This document shows positions 16,367 to 25,258 of a stretch of DNA of 64,000 nt, piece after piece. The translations under genes and the position numbers were made by a program. The notes below the pieces were generated by a model, which saw nothing but the letters and a program-made list of their open reading frames with translations, made no database searches and was not told the DNA's origin. The stretch lies in assembly GCF_024296925.1 (NCBI RefSeq), contig NZ_CP101125.1, positions 4,838,501 to 4,902,500 on the forward strand, written 5' to 3'. This DNA is from Pseudomonas nunensis (GTDB taxonomy: Bacteria; Pseudomonadota; Gammaproteobacteria; Pseudomonadales; Pseudomonadaceae). How positions within the stretch are numbered: the stretch's first letter is position 1; each line of letters opens with the position of its first letter.

Positions 16367-18158
16367 TGGAACCTCCAAGCGAAAGTGAGCGGTAGCCAAT
16401 ACGCGAGTTGAGCGCCAGCCCCGGCTGATTGGTTTGTGGTTGATCGGTACGCAAACCGGCTGGCGCGTTGTCGAAGCGCACGGTCAGGCCGCCTTCGAGT
16501 TGCGTGCGGTTGTTAGCGGCGGTTTGCTGGATCAGGGCACTGGAGTTTTGCGTCAGGGAGCCCGTCAGCATCGACGGTTTTTGCGCCAGGCCGCCGGGCG
16601 TCAAGTCTGTCGTAGACGAGGGTTCGGTACTGGCGCCAAAGAACGCCGGCGCCAGTTCACCTTTGCCTTCGGCATTGGTTTTCTTCTGCGCCTCGGCCAA
16701 GCCTTCGACCTTGCCGGTGACGCTGGCGATCACCCCGGCGAAGCCACCTTCGAACAATTCCTTGATCGGCGCGATGACGTCCTGGAGCTTTTTCCACAGA
16801 CCGCTGAACCACTCGGTGATCGGTTCCCAGTTCTTGATGATTTGCCCCAGCGGCGACCATTCGAACATCCCGTGCAGGAACTCCAGCGCCGGCGCGGCCA
16901 ATGCTTGCACCACGCCCCACAGCGCCGAAAACACTTCGCTGATCGGCTGCCAGTTGGCCGCAATCTGCGCCATCGGCGACCACTCGAACACGCTGCTGAA
17001 GAAATCCTTGACCACTTGCGCCGCGCTTTGCAAAGCGGCCCACAGCGGATCGAAGAACGCGCTGATGGCTCCCCAGTTGTTGATGATCATCCCCAGGGGA
17101 GAGTAATCGAACAGCGTGCCGAAGAAGTCCTTGATGGCCTGGGCCGCCGGTTGCAGCGCAGTCCAGATCGACCTGAAGAAACCGGTGATGGCGCCCCAGT
17201 TGTTGATGATCATGCCCAGAGGCGTCCAGTCGAACAGGCCTTTGAGGAAGTCGATCACCGGCACCGTCAGGGCCTTGAGCAATTCCCAGATCGCCGAGAA
17301 CAGACCGGTCAACCCGGCCCAGTTGTCGATGATCATCCCGTAGGGCGTCCACGAAAAAGCTGTTTTCAGGAAACCTGTCACCGTCGCGGTCACGGCTTTG
17401 ATGCCATCCCAGAGACCGGAGAAGAACCCGGTAATCGGCCCCCAATTGGCAATCAGCATGCCGAGCGGTGTCCAGTTGAAGACGGTACTCAACACCGCCA
17501 TGGCCTTCGCGGCGACATTCTTGATGCCGTCCCAGAGGTTGACGAAGAACGCGGAAATCGGCGTCCAGTTGGCAATGATCAAACCGGCGGCCAGCGCTAC
17601 GCCCATGGCAATCAGCATGATCGGATTGACCTTGAGCACCGAGCCCATCAGGTCAATAACCTGGGTCGCCCCGGTGACCGCCGTTTGCATCGCCGAGAAC
17701 GCGATGGCGGCCGTCGCCAGCGTCTCGACCAGTTTCGGGTTGTCGGCGACAAAGCGCCCTACTCCCGCCAGCAACGGCTCCAGATTTACCACCAGAGTAG
17801 CGACCGCCGGAGCCAGCGCGGCGTCGATGGAGGTCGATACCTTGGCCATCGACTGGCTGAAAATATTCATGCTTTGCGCGGCACTTTCGGGCGCGCCCGG
17901 CAGATCGACAGCCTTGGCCGATTCACTGACCTCGGCCAATTTGCCTTTGAACGCGTCGGACGCCTTGATCCCGTCCACGAACGGCGTGATCACGCTACCG
18001 CCCTTGAACAGGCCACTGATATCCAGCTTGCCGAGGCCGGCCTGTTCGAGGTTTTTCTTGAAGCTGTCGACCTTCGAAACAAGGGCCGCCAGCTTGGGTG
18101 ACAGTTCATCGATGCCGGTCAACAGCACCGATTTCTTTAGCGTTTCTGTGTCTGCCAT
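16353..18158 (-). CDS. Tail tape measure protein, Mu-like tail
   Basis: 601 residues. The N-terminus is helical. The middle, about residues 185-470, is built of tandem 41-residue repeats with the pattern F-x-W-[ST]-P-x-x-x-I-x-x-N-W-x-x-[ILS]-[ST]-x-x-F-x-x-[IL]-W; six full copies and one partial copy are visible. A hydrophobic segment of about 20-25 residues (AMGVALAAGLII) precedes them. Tape measures set tail length and sit in the tail lumen. The ATG at 18158 overlaps the stop of the frameshifted gp41' product (TGATG). A GTG one codon earlier is the alternative start. Confidence 0.9.
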   Translation of the reverse strand: MADTETLKKSVLLTGIDELSPKLAALVSKVDSFKKNLEQAGLGKLDISGLFKGGSVITPFVDGIKASDAFKGKLAEVSESAKAVDLPGAPESAAQSMNIFSQSMAKVSTSIDAALAPAVATLVVNLEPLLAGVGRFVADNPKLVETLATAAIAFSAMQTAVTGATQVIDLMGSVLKVNPIMLIAMGVALAAGLIIANWTPISAFFVNLWDGIKNVAAKAMAVLSTVFNWTPLGMLIANWGPITGFFSGLWDGIKAVTATVTGFLKTAFSWTPYGMIIDNWAGLTGLFSAIWELLKALTVPVIDFLKGLFDWTPLGMIINNWGAITGFFRSIWTALQPAAQAIKDFFGTLFDYSPLGMIINNWGAISAFFDPLWAALQSAAQVVKDFFSSVFEWSPMAQIAANWQPISEVFSALWGVVQALAAPALEFLHGMFEWSPLGQIIKNWEPITEWFSGLWKKLQDVIAPIKELFEGGFAGVIASVTGKVEGLAEAQKKTNAEGKGELAPAFFGASTEPSSTTDLTPGGLAQKPSMLTGSLTQNSSALIQQTAANNRTQLEGGLTVRFDNAPAGLRTDQPQTNQPGLALNSRIGYRSLSLGGSNELA

Positions 18159-18328
18159 CACTGCACCTGCTGCATCGCATTGATCCGTTGCGCGTGCTCC
18201 AGGGATTCCCGGAGCACATCCAGTGGCCTGGCCATCATCTGTTCGGGGTCAACCTTCCAGAACCAGGCCAGGTCATAGGCGACTGCGATCAGGTCGGTGA
18301 TGGCTCCGACGCCGCACTCATGAAAAAA
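18158..18328 (-). other. Programmed -1 frameshift site and gp41' extension frame
   Basis: The zero-frame codons AGT TTT TTC (18330-18322) contain the canonical slippery heptamer T TTT TTC. A -1 slip opens a 54-codon extension starting HECGVGAITDLIAVAYDLAW and ending AMQQVQ, with its TGA at 18160-18158 overlapping the tape-measure ATG. The combined product is 142 residues. A GTCGG/CCGAC stem begins 12 bases downstream of the slip. The arrangement is that of the conserved frameshifted tail-assembly chaperone of dsDNA phages, which wraps the tape measure. Confidence 0.88.
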
Positions 18329-18585
18329 CTCGCGACAGCCCAGCTCAGCGCGTTGAGGTCAGCCAGGTCCAACTGGTTGACCGACGACGGTGGAATGCCG
18401 GCGCAGACCGCGATGTATTTCGCCGCGACGTCCATGTCCAGGCTGACTTCTTCGCTCTTGTCGATCTTGTACGGCAGTGCCTTGATCGCCCGCACTTCCT
18501 GCACCGTCGGACGGCGCAGGTTGAGTTCGGTCAAAGGCTCGCCGTGGGCTTCAATCGCAACCTGAAGCTTCACGGCGCCGCTCAT
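18289..18585 (-). CDS. Tail assembly chaperone, Mu gp41-like (zero-frame product)
   Basis: 98 residues. It starts MSGAVKLQVAIEAHGEPLTE and has LNLRRPTVQEVRAIKALPY, a pattern shared with P2 gpE/Mu gp41 tail assembly proteins. It lies between tube and tape measure, its invariant place. A longer form is made by -1 frameshifting at 18328-18322; the short and long forms together chaperone the tape measure during tube polymerisation and are not in the mature particle. Confidence 0.88.
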   Translation of the reverse strand: MSGAVKLQVAIEAHGEPLTELNLRRPTVQEVRAIKALPYKIDKSEEVSLDMDVAAKYIAVCAGIPPSSVNQLDLADLNALSWAVASFFMSAASEPSPT

Positions 18586-18929
18586 TGCCAGGTCCCCTTG
18601 ACGCCGTTGAACACCAGCGAGATCGAGGCGTCATCGCCCTTGGACGCTGGTTCATCGACCAGGTAGGCGCCGGCCAGCACGTAGACTTTGCCGTTGCTGA
18701 ATTCGCAGGTGACGGTCATGTCGACGCCCGCCACCAGTTGCTTGAGCGGGAAGTCCGGGGTGTGCAGCGCCGTCACTTTGAACGATGGCGGGATGTCGGT
18801 TTCCTTGTAGAAACCCGGTACGACGGTTTCGCGTTTGGTGGACATCAGTGGCGCTTCGCAGCCGCCATTGATGGTCAGTTGAGCGCCGTCCACTTTGACG
18901 TAGCAGGTGCCCGCAATCAGTTGACCCAT
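18582..18929 (-). CDS. Tail tube protein, Mu-like tail
   Basis: 115 residues from MGQLIAGTCYVKVDGAQLTI; ten codons of further upstream frame lack a ribosome site. Sequence features such as VVPGFYKETDIPPSFKVTAL and EFSNGKVYVLAGAYLVDEP match the Mu-type tail tube family. Its stop overlaps the start of the assembly chaperone. An intrinsic terminator lies between sheath and tube genes. Confidence 0.88.
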   Translation of the reverse strand: MGQLIAGTCYVKVDGAQLTINGGCEAPLMSTKRETVVPGFYKETDIPPSFKVTALHTPDFPLKQLVAGVDMTVTCEFSNGKVYVLAGAYLVDEPASKGDDASISLVFNGVKGTWQ

Positions 18930-18945
18930 GGTGTTTCTCCCTTCA

Positions 18946-18971
18946 AATAAAAAGCCCACGCGAGGTGGGCT
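18946..18971 (-). terminator. Intrinsic terminator between sheath and tube genes
   Basis: A 7-bp stem (AGCCCAC/GTGGGCT) is followed on the minus strand by TTTTTATTT. It falls in the 67-bp gap after the sheath stop. It may set the sheath:tube ratio or isolate a transcript. Confidence 0.75.
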
Positions 18972-18996
18972 GAAATCGCACGTTCAACCGCGGTTT

Positions 18997-20493
18997 TTAA
19001 GCGGCGTCGTCGTACTGCAGACGGAATTGGTTGAGCAGTGCGAACACGCGCAGACCGTTGATGTAATCAGGCGGGAACAGCACGTTGACCCGGCTCGGGT
19101 CCTGCACGTCGCGCTCGACAATCAGGTGCTCGGCGAACAGCTCGGCGTTTTCCACGTGGCCTTCCAGTTCGAGCTTGGCGTACTGGGCAATCAGCTCACC
19201 GCGAATGGTGCTCGGGGTGATGATCGGCTGGCCGGCGCCGAAACGGGTGCCGTCGGAGGCCAGTTTGTGGCGCCCGTATTTGCTGGTGATCACACTTTGC
19301 AGACGACGCACGATGAACGCCGACTGGTGCATGGTTTCGCTGTCCAGGTAGGAGTTGTCAGCCTGGCCGTAAGCGTTTTTCTGGTAGGTGGTGATCGAAC
19401 GCTGGATGCGCACGTAACCGCCTTCGTAGTACGCGGTGGCGATGCCGTAGTTGAGCAGCGACTGACGCTCGGTCAGGGTGAAGCGCTCGCTGGCCGGCGC
19501 CGGGTCGAGACCTGGCAGGCTGCCGCTTTGGGTCGGACGGCTGGCGTCGGCGGAGATGAACACCGAGGTGCGTGCAGCCAGTGCAGCGGCCTGAACCCAG
19601 AACGGTTGCGGAACACCCGGTTCCAGCGCCTGGATGGTCATGTGCTGATCGTTACGCGCCTGACCGGCGGCAACCAAAGTGCCGATGGTGCCGCGCTTGG
19701 CGCTGTAGACGTGACCGAACAATTGCTTGGCCCAGGACCAACGACCGGTGCTGTCATCCATGACGGCTTGCCAGGTGTTGAGGGTGCTCAGGTCCGAGAA
19801 CGGCATGCAGATGAACTCGAACGGCTCATCGCCGAGTGCTGCCACGGCAGCCACTTGATCCGGCACACCGGCGCCTCCGGTCATGGCGGTGGCGACCGAA
19901 GTCAGGCCCGCCGGGGTTTCTTCGCCGTTGCTCTTGCCCAGGCGATTGAATTGCAGGCTGATGTCGTTACCGCTGTCGCCCGTCCACTTGGCGCTCAGGG
20001 TCACGATGCCTTCGGCCGCAGCAGCGCTGACCGGCAGATCCGCAGCGGCATTGATTTTCAGTGCCAGCGCGGTGGCGGCTTGAGCGGCGGTAGCGCCGTT
20101 GACGATGGCCGCTTGAACGCGAACGCCGCCGACGTACAGGTTGAGCACGCCGCTCTGGGTCGCTGCGCCGGTCAGGGTCAGCACGCCTTTGGCGATACTG
20201 CCTTCTGTGTTGTGCAGCGGCAGGCACCAGATCTCGCCGATCGGGTCGGTCTTGCGCCAGGTTTCGTACATCGAGGCCAGCATCGAACCTTGACCACCAA
20301 TGCTTTTGGCCAGCGCAACGCTGGACACCAGCACCAGTTTGCCGGCGTCGGCCGGGGCGATGTTGTCGTTGACCTGGGCGACGATCAAACGGCGCATGGC
20401 CGACGACGCGCTATTGGCCGCCGAATTGTCCATCTCGGCATAGAACAGCGGAACACGAATGTCCGCGGGGATGTTGCTGAATCCGATCGCCAT
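18997..20493 (-). CDS. Contractile tail sheath protein, Mu-like tail
   Basis: 498 residues from MAIGFSNIPADIRVPLFYAE, with GGGAG upstream. This start is typical of the Mu gpL sheath family. Further family features include SIGGQGSMLASMYETWRKTDP, the ITTYQKNAYGQADNSYLD segment and the C-terminal handshake domain (VNVLFPPDYINGLRVFALLNQFRLQY). Its presence shows the Mu-like particle is contractile (R-type). The start overlaps the DUF2635 stop (TAATG). Confidence 0.93.
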   Translation of the reverse strand: MAIGFSNIPADIRVPLFYAEMDNSAANSASSAMRRLIVAQVNDNIAPADAGKLVLVSSVALAKSIGGQGSMLASMYETWRKTDPIGEIWCLPLHNTEGSIAKGVLTLTGAATQSGVLNLYVGGVRVQAAIVNGATAAQAATALALKINAAADLPVSAAAAEGIVTLSAKWTGDSGNDISLQFNRLGKSNGEETPAGLTSVATAMTGGAGVPDQVAAVAALGDEPFEFICMPFSDLSTLNTWQAVMDDSTGRWSWAKQLFGHVYSAKRGTIGTLVAAGQARNDQHMTIQALEPGVPQPFWVQAAALAARTSVFISADASRPTQSGSLPGLDPAPASERFTLTERQSLLNYGIATAYYEGGYVRIQRSITTYQKNAYGQADNSYLDSETMHQSAFIVRRLQSVITSKYGRHKLASDGTRFGAGQPIITPSTIRGELIAQYAKLELEGHVENAELFAEHLIVERDVQDPSRVNVLFPPDYINGLRVFALLNQFRLQYDDAA

Positions 20494-20675
20494 TATTTGG
20501 CTCCCTGTGGTTTGACCGCTTTCACGGCTTTGGTAGTGATATCGCCATCGGCCAGACGCCGGCGCCACCAGGCGTTGTCTGGCACTTCACGGCCCTCGAG
20601 GGGCAACAGATCGCCCGCTTCCGGGTCCGGCACGACACGGCCTGGGGCCGGCAGCACGGTGATGCGTTTGCTCAT
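20493..20675 (-). CDS. DUF2635 small phage protein (Mu gp38-like)
   Basis: 60 residues. The N-terminal ITVLPAPGRVVPDPEAGDLLP and REVPDNAWWRRRLADGDI are the DUF2635 pattern. In Mu-like phages a protein of this family always sits directly before the sheath gene; its role is unknown. It overlaps the sheath start and the gp37-like stop (ATG/TGA overlaps on both sides). Confidence 0.85.
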   Translation of the reverse strand: MSKRITVLPAPGRVVPDPEAGDLLPLEGREVPDNAWWRRRLADGDITTKAVKAVKPQGAK

Positions 20676-21256
20676 GGGGTTACATCTCCAGAGAAAGTCA
20701 TTTCCAGGCGCCCGTCGGGGCCTGGGCGTTGCAGATTGGGGTCCGCCGGATCGATGGCATCGACCCGCACGGTGACCCCGGTAAAGGACGACAAACCGTC
20801 CAGTTCACGCTCGTGCCAGCTCTCCGCCGGTTGGTTTGGCAGATTGCGGCCGAGCTGGAATTCGGCGTAAAAGCGCAGGCGATACAACGCGCGGCTGGCG
20901 TTGATGGAAAGCAGTTCACCACCGTCGTATTCGATGGCGTCGTAGTCAGTGCCAGGCTTGAAACCCACCAGTGCGCGCCACAGTTCGGCACGCAGGTCGT
21001 GCAACAGATCCAGCGCTTTTGTCGCGTCGGTGGTGTCGAGCACCAGCGTCACTTCGAAGGTGTCGCGGATCGGTTGCAGCGCGAGGTTTTGCGCGAGGCT
21101 TTTGCTCGCCACATCGGCGAGCGGGACGACGTATGCGCAGGGGGTGGTGAGTGGGGTGTTGGCTTGCAAGGTGGTGAGGTCGATGCCCGCACCGATGCGA
21201 TTGGCCAGGGTTGGGCATTGCTCACGCAACTGCGTGAGGATCGGAGTGATCTTCAT
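20672..21256 (-). CDS. Tail terminator protein, Mu gp37-like
   Basis: 194 residues. MKITPILTQLREQCPTLANRIG and the core RDTFEVTLVLDTTDATKALDLL match the gp37 family of Mu-like tails, which caps the tail tube. It is the first gene of the Mu-like module; the head genes that would precede it in a phage are absent and replaced by REPINs and the end of the P2-like module. Confidence 0.85.
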   Translation of the reverse strand: MKITPILTQLREQCPTLANRIGAGIDLTTLQANTPLTTPCAYVVPLADVASKSLAQNLALQPIRDTFEVTLVLDTTDATKALDLLHDLRAELWRALVGFKPGTDYDAIEYDGGELLSINASRALYRLRFYAEFQLGRNLPNQPAESWHERELDGLSSFTGVTVRVDAIDPADPNLQRPGPDGRLEMTFSGDVTP

Positions 21257-21294
21257 CAGGGCGCTCCATCTGTATGAAAGGTACGGTCGAAACC

Positions 21295-21384
21295 TGTGGG
21301 AGCGGGCTTGCTCGCGAAAGCGGTGGGTCAGGCGGTTTCGATGTCGGATGTGAAGCCGTCTTCGCGGGCAAGCCCGCTCCCACA
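21295..21384. repeat. REPIN at the boundary of the two tail modules (copy 1)
   Basis: A 90-bp palindromic pair of TGTGGGAGCGGGCTTGCTCG and its inverse, same family as the array at 13645-14064. It is one of two in the 294-bp gap between gp37-like and gpD-like genes. Confidence 0.93.
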
Positions 21385-21430
21385 GGGAATCTCGGTTGTG
21401 CGCAAGTGCTGTGCATGACGCAGAGCAAAA

Positions 21431-21520
21431 TGTGGGAGCGGGCTTGCTCGCGAAGGCGGTGGGTCAGGCGACATTGATGGTGAATGTGTTGCCGTCTTCG
21501 CGAGCAAGCCCGCTCCCACA
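21431..21520. repeat. REPIN at the boundary of the two tail modules (copy 2)
   Basis: A 90-bp REPIN of the same family, 46 bp from its neighbour; the spacing matches that within the 13645-14064 array. No gene or promoter is evident in the rest of the gap. Confidence 0.93.
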
Positions 21521-21550
21521 GGGGGGTTGTGTGTTGGCGACTGGTTTTGA

Positions 21551-22579
21551 TCAGACGATGGCTTCAGCGCCGGGGTCGATGCAAGTCGCGTCGATCATGC
21601 AGCGATAGCTGGCGGCGCGGTCGCCGCTGGCGGTGACTTTGTCGATCGACCAGCGCCCGCGCATGAAGTCCGGCCAGGTGTCGTCCAGCACGACCAGCCC
21701 TTCAGCAGAGAAGTCAGGATTGCCCGGGCAGCTGATTTTCACCTTGAGCTTTTCACGGCCCATCTTGCGCACTTCACCTTCGCCGATCGCTTGCGCTTCT
21801 TCCGCGTTCTGGCAGCTCAAGCGCAGGGTCTTGAACGGTGCGAACCCGGCTTCAATCATCTGCAGCAAACCGGTTGCAGCGTCACACCAAGTGATCTGGC
21901 AGCCCTGAGTCTTGGCTCGGGCGGAATCATCAAGGGTCGCGGTGATGAACGCATGGTCGCCGGGGCGATTGTTGTGGGTGACCGACAGTCTCACGTCCGC
22001 CAATACCTTGCCCGACAACGATTTGAGCTGCCCCGGCCGCGCCAGCACATACAGCTCATTAAAGGGTTTGGCGATGGCGCGGTACCTGGTCGCCAAGCGT
22101 GAGATAAAACCCATGTCGGTTTCATTCGACTGATCGATGTGCGCGATCTTTATCAACGACAGTGACGGGTCCACCCTCGGCGAAAAACCGTATTTGGACG
22201 TCAGTTCGCGAAACAATGCCCCCAGGGTCGTCGGACCATGACTGACCGAGCGGCGCTGCTGGAATCCGCTCTCGTCCGCCGCACTGAACGGCGCGGCTGT
22301 CGCCACCAATGACACGCGGAACGGGAACAGCGTCGGCGTCCGCCGCGCCACCACAAACTGGCCCTTATCCACCAGCCCGGACTCCCGATACCCCACGAGC
22401 AAGCCGATTTTCCCACCCAGGCTCGGCAGCCCTTCAAGACCTTCCAGGTCGAGCACCAACGTCAGTTGATCCGACTCGATACCGGCGGTATCGATGTGCT
22501 CCCAACTGATCAGGCGCTGATTGATCAGGGTCGCGTTGGCCCCATAGATTTCTATCGCCGGCGTGAATCCGATTGCCAT
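21551..22579 (-). CDS. P2 gpD-like baseplate hub protein (R-pyocin type)
   Basis: 342 residues. MAIGFTPAIEIYGANATLINQ and DQLTLVLDLEGLEGLP are typical of gpD late-control-type hub proteins; SFLSRLATRYRAIAKPFN-like text (ISRLATRYRAIAKPFNELY) and GEVRKMGREKLKVKISCPGNP support this. In P2-type tails it forms the hub under the spike. It is the last gene of the R-pyocin-like module, as in R2 pyocin. Confidence 0.9.
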   Translation of the reverse strand: MAIGFTPAIEIYGANATLINQRLISWEHIDTAGIESDQLTLVLDLEGLEGLPSLGGKIGLLVGYRESGLVDKGQFVVARRTPTLFPFRVSLVATAAPFSAADESGFQQRRSVSHGPTTLGALFRELTSKYGFSPRVDPSLSLIKIAHIDQSNETDMGFISRLATRYRAIAKPFNELYVLARPGQLKSLSGKVLADVRLSVTHNNRPGDHAFITATLDDSARAKTQGCQITWCDAATGLLQMIEAGFAPFKTLRLSCQNAEEAQAIGEGEVRKMGREKLKVKISCPGNPDFSAEGLVVLDDTWPDFMRGRWSIDKVTASGDRAASYRCMIDATCIDPGAEAIV

Positions 22580-22588
22580 GTCGCCTCC

Positions 22589-22801
22589 TTAATCCCAAGC
22601 CGTCGCCGGCGTTTTCGCTGCGGGCCTGGATTCAAGTTCCGGCAGCACCACCCAGACGCCTGCCGGCAGTACCGGGCCTTGCTCGGCCAGCGTCGGGTTA
22701 AGGCGCCACAGCGCTTCTTCGGCTGTGTCGTCACAACGCTCGGTTTCGCGGTAGAGCAACAGATTCACCGAATCACCGGCAATCGTTCGAACCTTACGCA
22801 T
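22589..22801 (-). CDS. P2 gpX-like tail protein (LysM-like)
   Basis: 70 residues. SVNLLLYRETERCDDTAEEALWRLNP, then LPAGVWVVLPEL, is the small LysM-related fold of tail protein X. It probably binds peptidoglycan or staples the baseplate. It lies between U and D, the canonical place, and overlaps the gpU stop. Confidence 0.87.
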   Translation of the reverse strand: MRKVRTIAGDSVNLLLYRETERCDDTAEEALWRLNPTLAEQGPVLPAGVWVVLPELESRPAAKTPATAWD

Positions 22802-23177
22802 TGACGTATTCCCCCAAGCTAATCGACCAACTGATTAACATCGCCGTGCCGTCATCAATCACGCAGCTTTGGGTTTCCGTCACATCGTCGATCCGCCACA
22901 GACCCCAGTTGCGACCAATGCCATCTACCAGCGGCAGCGGTACTCGCAGTGCTTGTAAGGCGCGCAACTCATCGAGCCGGTCCATGGCCACCGCGTACAT
23001 CGCCTTGCCGTTGATCGTCAGGGTTTGCAGGCCTTGGCCGGTCTGGCTGGACTTGGGCTTGCTGGTCAGGATATCGATCTTCACCCAGCCACCGTCCGAC
23101 TTGCGCACCAGGCCGTCATAGGCGAAGTTGCTCGACAAGCCAAAAATGAACGTGCCGAGTGCCATTTGCTGCCTCAT
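22794..23177 (-). CDS. P2 gpU-like tail protein
   Basis: 127 residues. Its ATG overlaps the tape-measure stop (TGATG). A second Met four codons in (MALGTFIFGL), with GAGG before it, is an equally good start. GWVKIDILTSKPKSSQTGQGLQTL and LGEYVN at the C-terminus match the U family, which caps or terminates the tail tube. The gene order tape measure-U-X-D is that of R2 pyocin. Confidence 0.87.
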   Translation of the reverse strand: MRQQMALGTFIFGLSSNFAYDGLVRKSDGGWVKIDILTSKPKSSQTGQGLQTLTINGKAMYAVAMDRLDELRALQALRVPLPLVDGIGRNWGLWRIDDVTETQSCVIDDGTAMLISWSISLGEYVNA

Positions 23178-25252
23178 CAAGCCACCCCATCGGTCAGGGC
23201 CGTGTCACGTCGCACGGCGAGTTGATTGGTCGTTGTCATCATTCCGAACTGGCTGGAAATGTGTTGCACGACCAGGTTGGCCAGTTGCGTGGCGCTGGTT
23301 TGATCCTGACCGTTGATGTAGATGTTGGCGGTCAGTGCGTTTTGCTGGCTGGTTGTCTGGGTGTTGGTCAGGTCTTTGCTGACCTGCTCCGGTGACAAGA
23401 GTCGATCAGCCCCGGTGTAAACAGACTCTCCCAGCGCTTCACCGCCCTTGCTGCCGAAGTAGGAACCGACGAGGCCACCCACCAAAGCCCCCACCGCAGG
23501 GCCCAGGATTGGCACGGGAATGAAGCTGCCAATCAAGGCGCCAGTTGCAGCGCCGGCATAACCTGCGGCGACTCCGCCAACACCCGAACCCACAGCGCCG
23601 GCAGCGGCTTTGTAATCGCCGGCCATCAGAGCTTTAACCCCGTCATAACCTGCATTGGCCAACACCAGAGGCGCGCCTAACCGGCCGGTGAAGGTCTTGG
23701 CCCTGGCCATGGTCGTGGCCAGTCGATTACGTATCGTAGGACTCGGAGGTGGCGGACCAGAAGCCCCTGGCGGCAGAAAGCCGGGGTCCGGTTTGAACAG
23801 TTCTGTGGCGGTGGAAGAGACCACCGATGTCAGTTTGTTCAGGATGGGCCCGCGCAACGGCGTTGCGACCGCAACACCCAACAAGGTCAACGCGGCCGTG
23901 ACTTTCGGAAAGGTTTCCACCACGGAACTCACGCCGCTGACCACCATGTCGGCGCTGAGCATCGCCAGGTCAGTAAAAGGCGCCACTGCGTTTCCGATCG
24001 CGGTATCAAGTCGGGTCAAACTCGCGTCCAGCGCATTCGAGCGCCCTTGCGAGGTGTTCCCTCGGGCCTCGGCGGTCTGCGCCATCGAGCCCTTGTCACC
24101 GTCGCCCTTGTCGGATGCCACCGACAACGCAGTCTTCAGATCCTGAGGCGACTTCAGTAATTTGCCGATGCCCTCGTCACCCTCAAACAGCGTCTTGATC
24201 AACGAAGTCTGTTGCTCGGCCGGCTTGCTCTTTAAGACCTCCAGCACATCGCTGATCGCCCCCGGTGCATCCTTGCGCATTCTGCTGGCAAGGGCTCCTG
24301 GTTCGATATCAAGTTGCACCCAGGCGGCTCGCTGCTCTGGCGTGGCGTTGTCACCTCTGCCGAACGCGGTGCCAAGGGTTTTCAACGAGGCGCCGGCTTC
24401 TTCCTTGCCCACGGAAGCACTCAGCAGGGCCGCTGCGATGGCCGCCGCTTGCTCGGGCGCCATGCCGGCGGCCAAACCTGGTTCGCCACCGCTCAATACG
24501 ACCGAACCAATATCTGCCGCTGACGCTTTCAAATCGAGACTGGCGCCGAGACGGTTTGCCGCATCGCCCAAGTCGAGACTTTTCGCTCGATCAAGGTGTA
24601 ACGATGTGCGCCAGCCAGTCATGAGCGCGCCGGCGTCCTTGACATCGATCTTGTACGCCGAGGCCATGATGGCGCTGTCGCGTGTGAGATCCGTCAGCGT
24701 CTGTTTACGGTCCTGCGGTTGTACGTCCTTGAGGACACGGGCATCAACCGCCGCCTGCTGCACCTGCACCAGCTGCACACCTGTTGCGCCGCTGGGGGCG
24801 GTGCGCTTTTCACCCGCTATCTTCTGGGTCTCATTGCCCAGTTCCTGAAGCTGATCCGGGGGCAACTGCAATTTTTGATTCAGGTCGACGAGGGCCGACT
24901 GCGCCGCCATTGCGGGTCTCAACTCCTCTGGCGGCGCACGCTGGTCAACCTCAGCCTTGAGCTTTGACTTGGCCTCACTGGCTGGCGCTGGTGCAGGCGC
25001 CGATGCATTGGCCTTGAGCGACGCCTGCTGCGACGTCAGTGCACCGTTCAACGTCGCCAGGGTTTCACGGAGCTTTTCCTGCTCCACCACCAACAAACGG
25101 ATATCGAGGCTGGCCGTGGTCAGTGCCTGGTTCAGCACCGACAACGGGTCTTCGAAACCGACAAGTCCCGGCGTTTCAGATGCGCTGCCGAGTTGCGGCA
25201 GCTCGATGCGGTTGATGTCCGCACCGTGCAGCGAATAGTCACTCTCTGCCAT
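23177..25252 (-). CDS. Tail tape measure protein, P2/R-pyocin-like tail
   Basis: 691 residues. The N-terminal third is strongly helical and Ala/Gln/Lys-rich (coiled coil). A middle SMAQTAEARGNTSQGRSNALDA segment resembles phage tape measures, and residues ~540-620 are Gly/Ala-rich and hydrophobic (AVGSGVGGVAAGYAGAATGA), a possible membrane-active region. It is comparable in size to the R-pyocin tape measure, so a tail of similar length is expected. It differs entirely from the 601-residue Mu-like tape measure. Confidence 0.88.
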   Translation of the reverse strand: MAESDYSLHGADINRIELPQLGSASETPGLVGFEDPLSVLNQALTTASLDIRLLVVEQEKLRETLATLNGALTSQQASLKANASAPAPAPASEAKSKLKAEVDQRAPPEELRPAMAAQSALVDLNQKLQLPPDQLQELGNETQKIAGEKRTAPSGATGVQLVQVQQAAVDARVLKDVQPQDRKQTLTDLTRDSAIMASAYKIDVKDAGALMTGWRTSLHLDRAKSLDLGDAANRLGASLDLKASAADIGSVVLSGGEPGLAAGMAPEQAAAIAAALLSASVGKEEAGASLKTLGTAFGRGDNATPEQRAAWVQLDIEPGALASRMRKDAPGAISDVLEVLKSKPAEQQTSLIKTLFEGDEGIGKLLKSPQDLKTALSVASDKGDGDKGSMAQTAEARGNTSQGRSNALDASLTRLDTAIGNAVAPFTDLAMLSADMVVSGVSSVVETFPKVTAALTLLGVAVATPLRGPILNKLTSVVSSTATELFKPDPGFLPPGASGPPPPSPTIRNRLATTMARAKTFTGRLGAPLVLANAGYDGVKALMAGDYKAAAGAVGSGVGGVAAGYAGAATGALIGSFIPVPILGPAVGALVGGLVGSYFGSKGGEALGESVYTGADRLLSPEQVSKDLTNTQTTSQQNALTANIYINGQDQTSATQLANLVVQHISSQFGMMTTTNQLAVRRDTALTDGVA

Positions 25253-25258
25253 CCCGCT

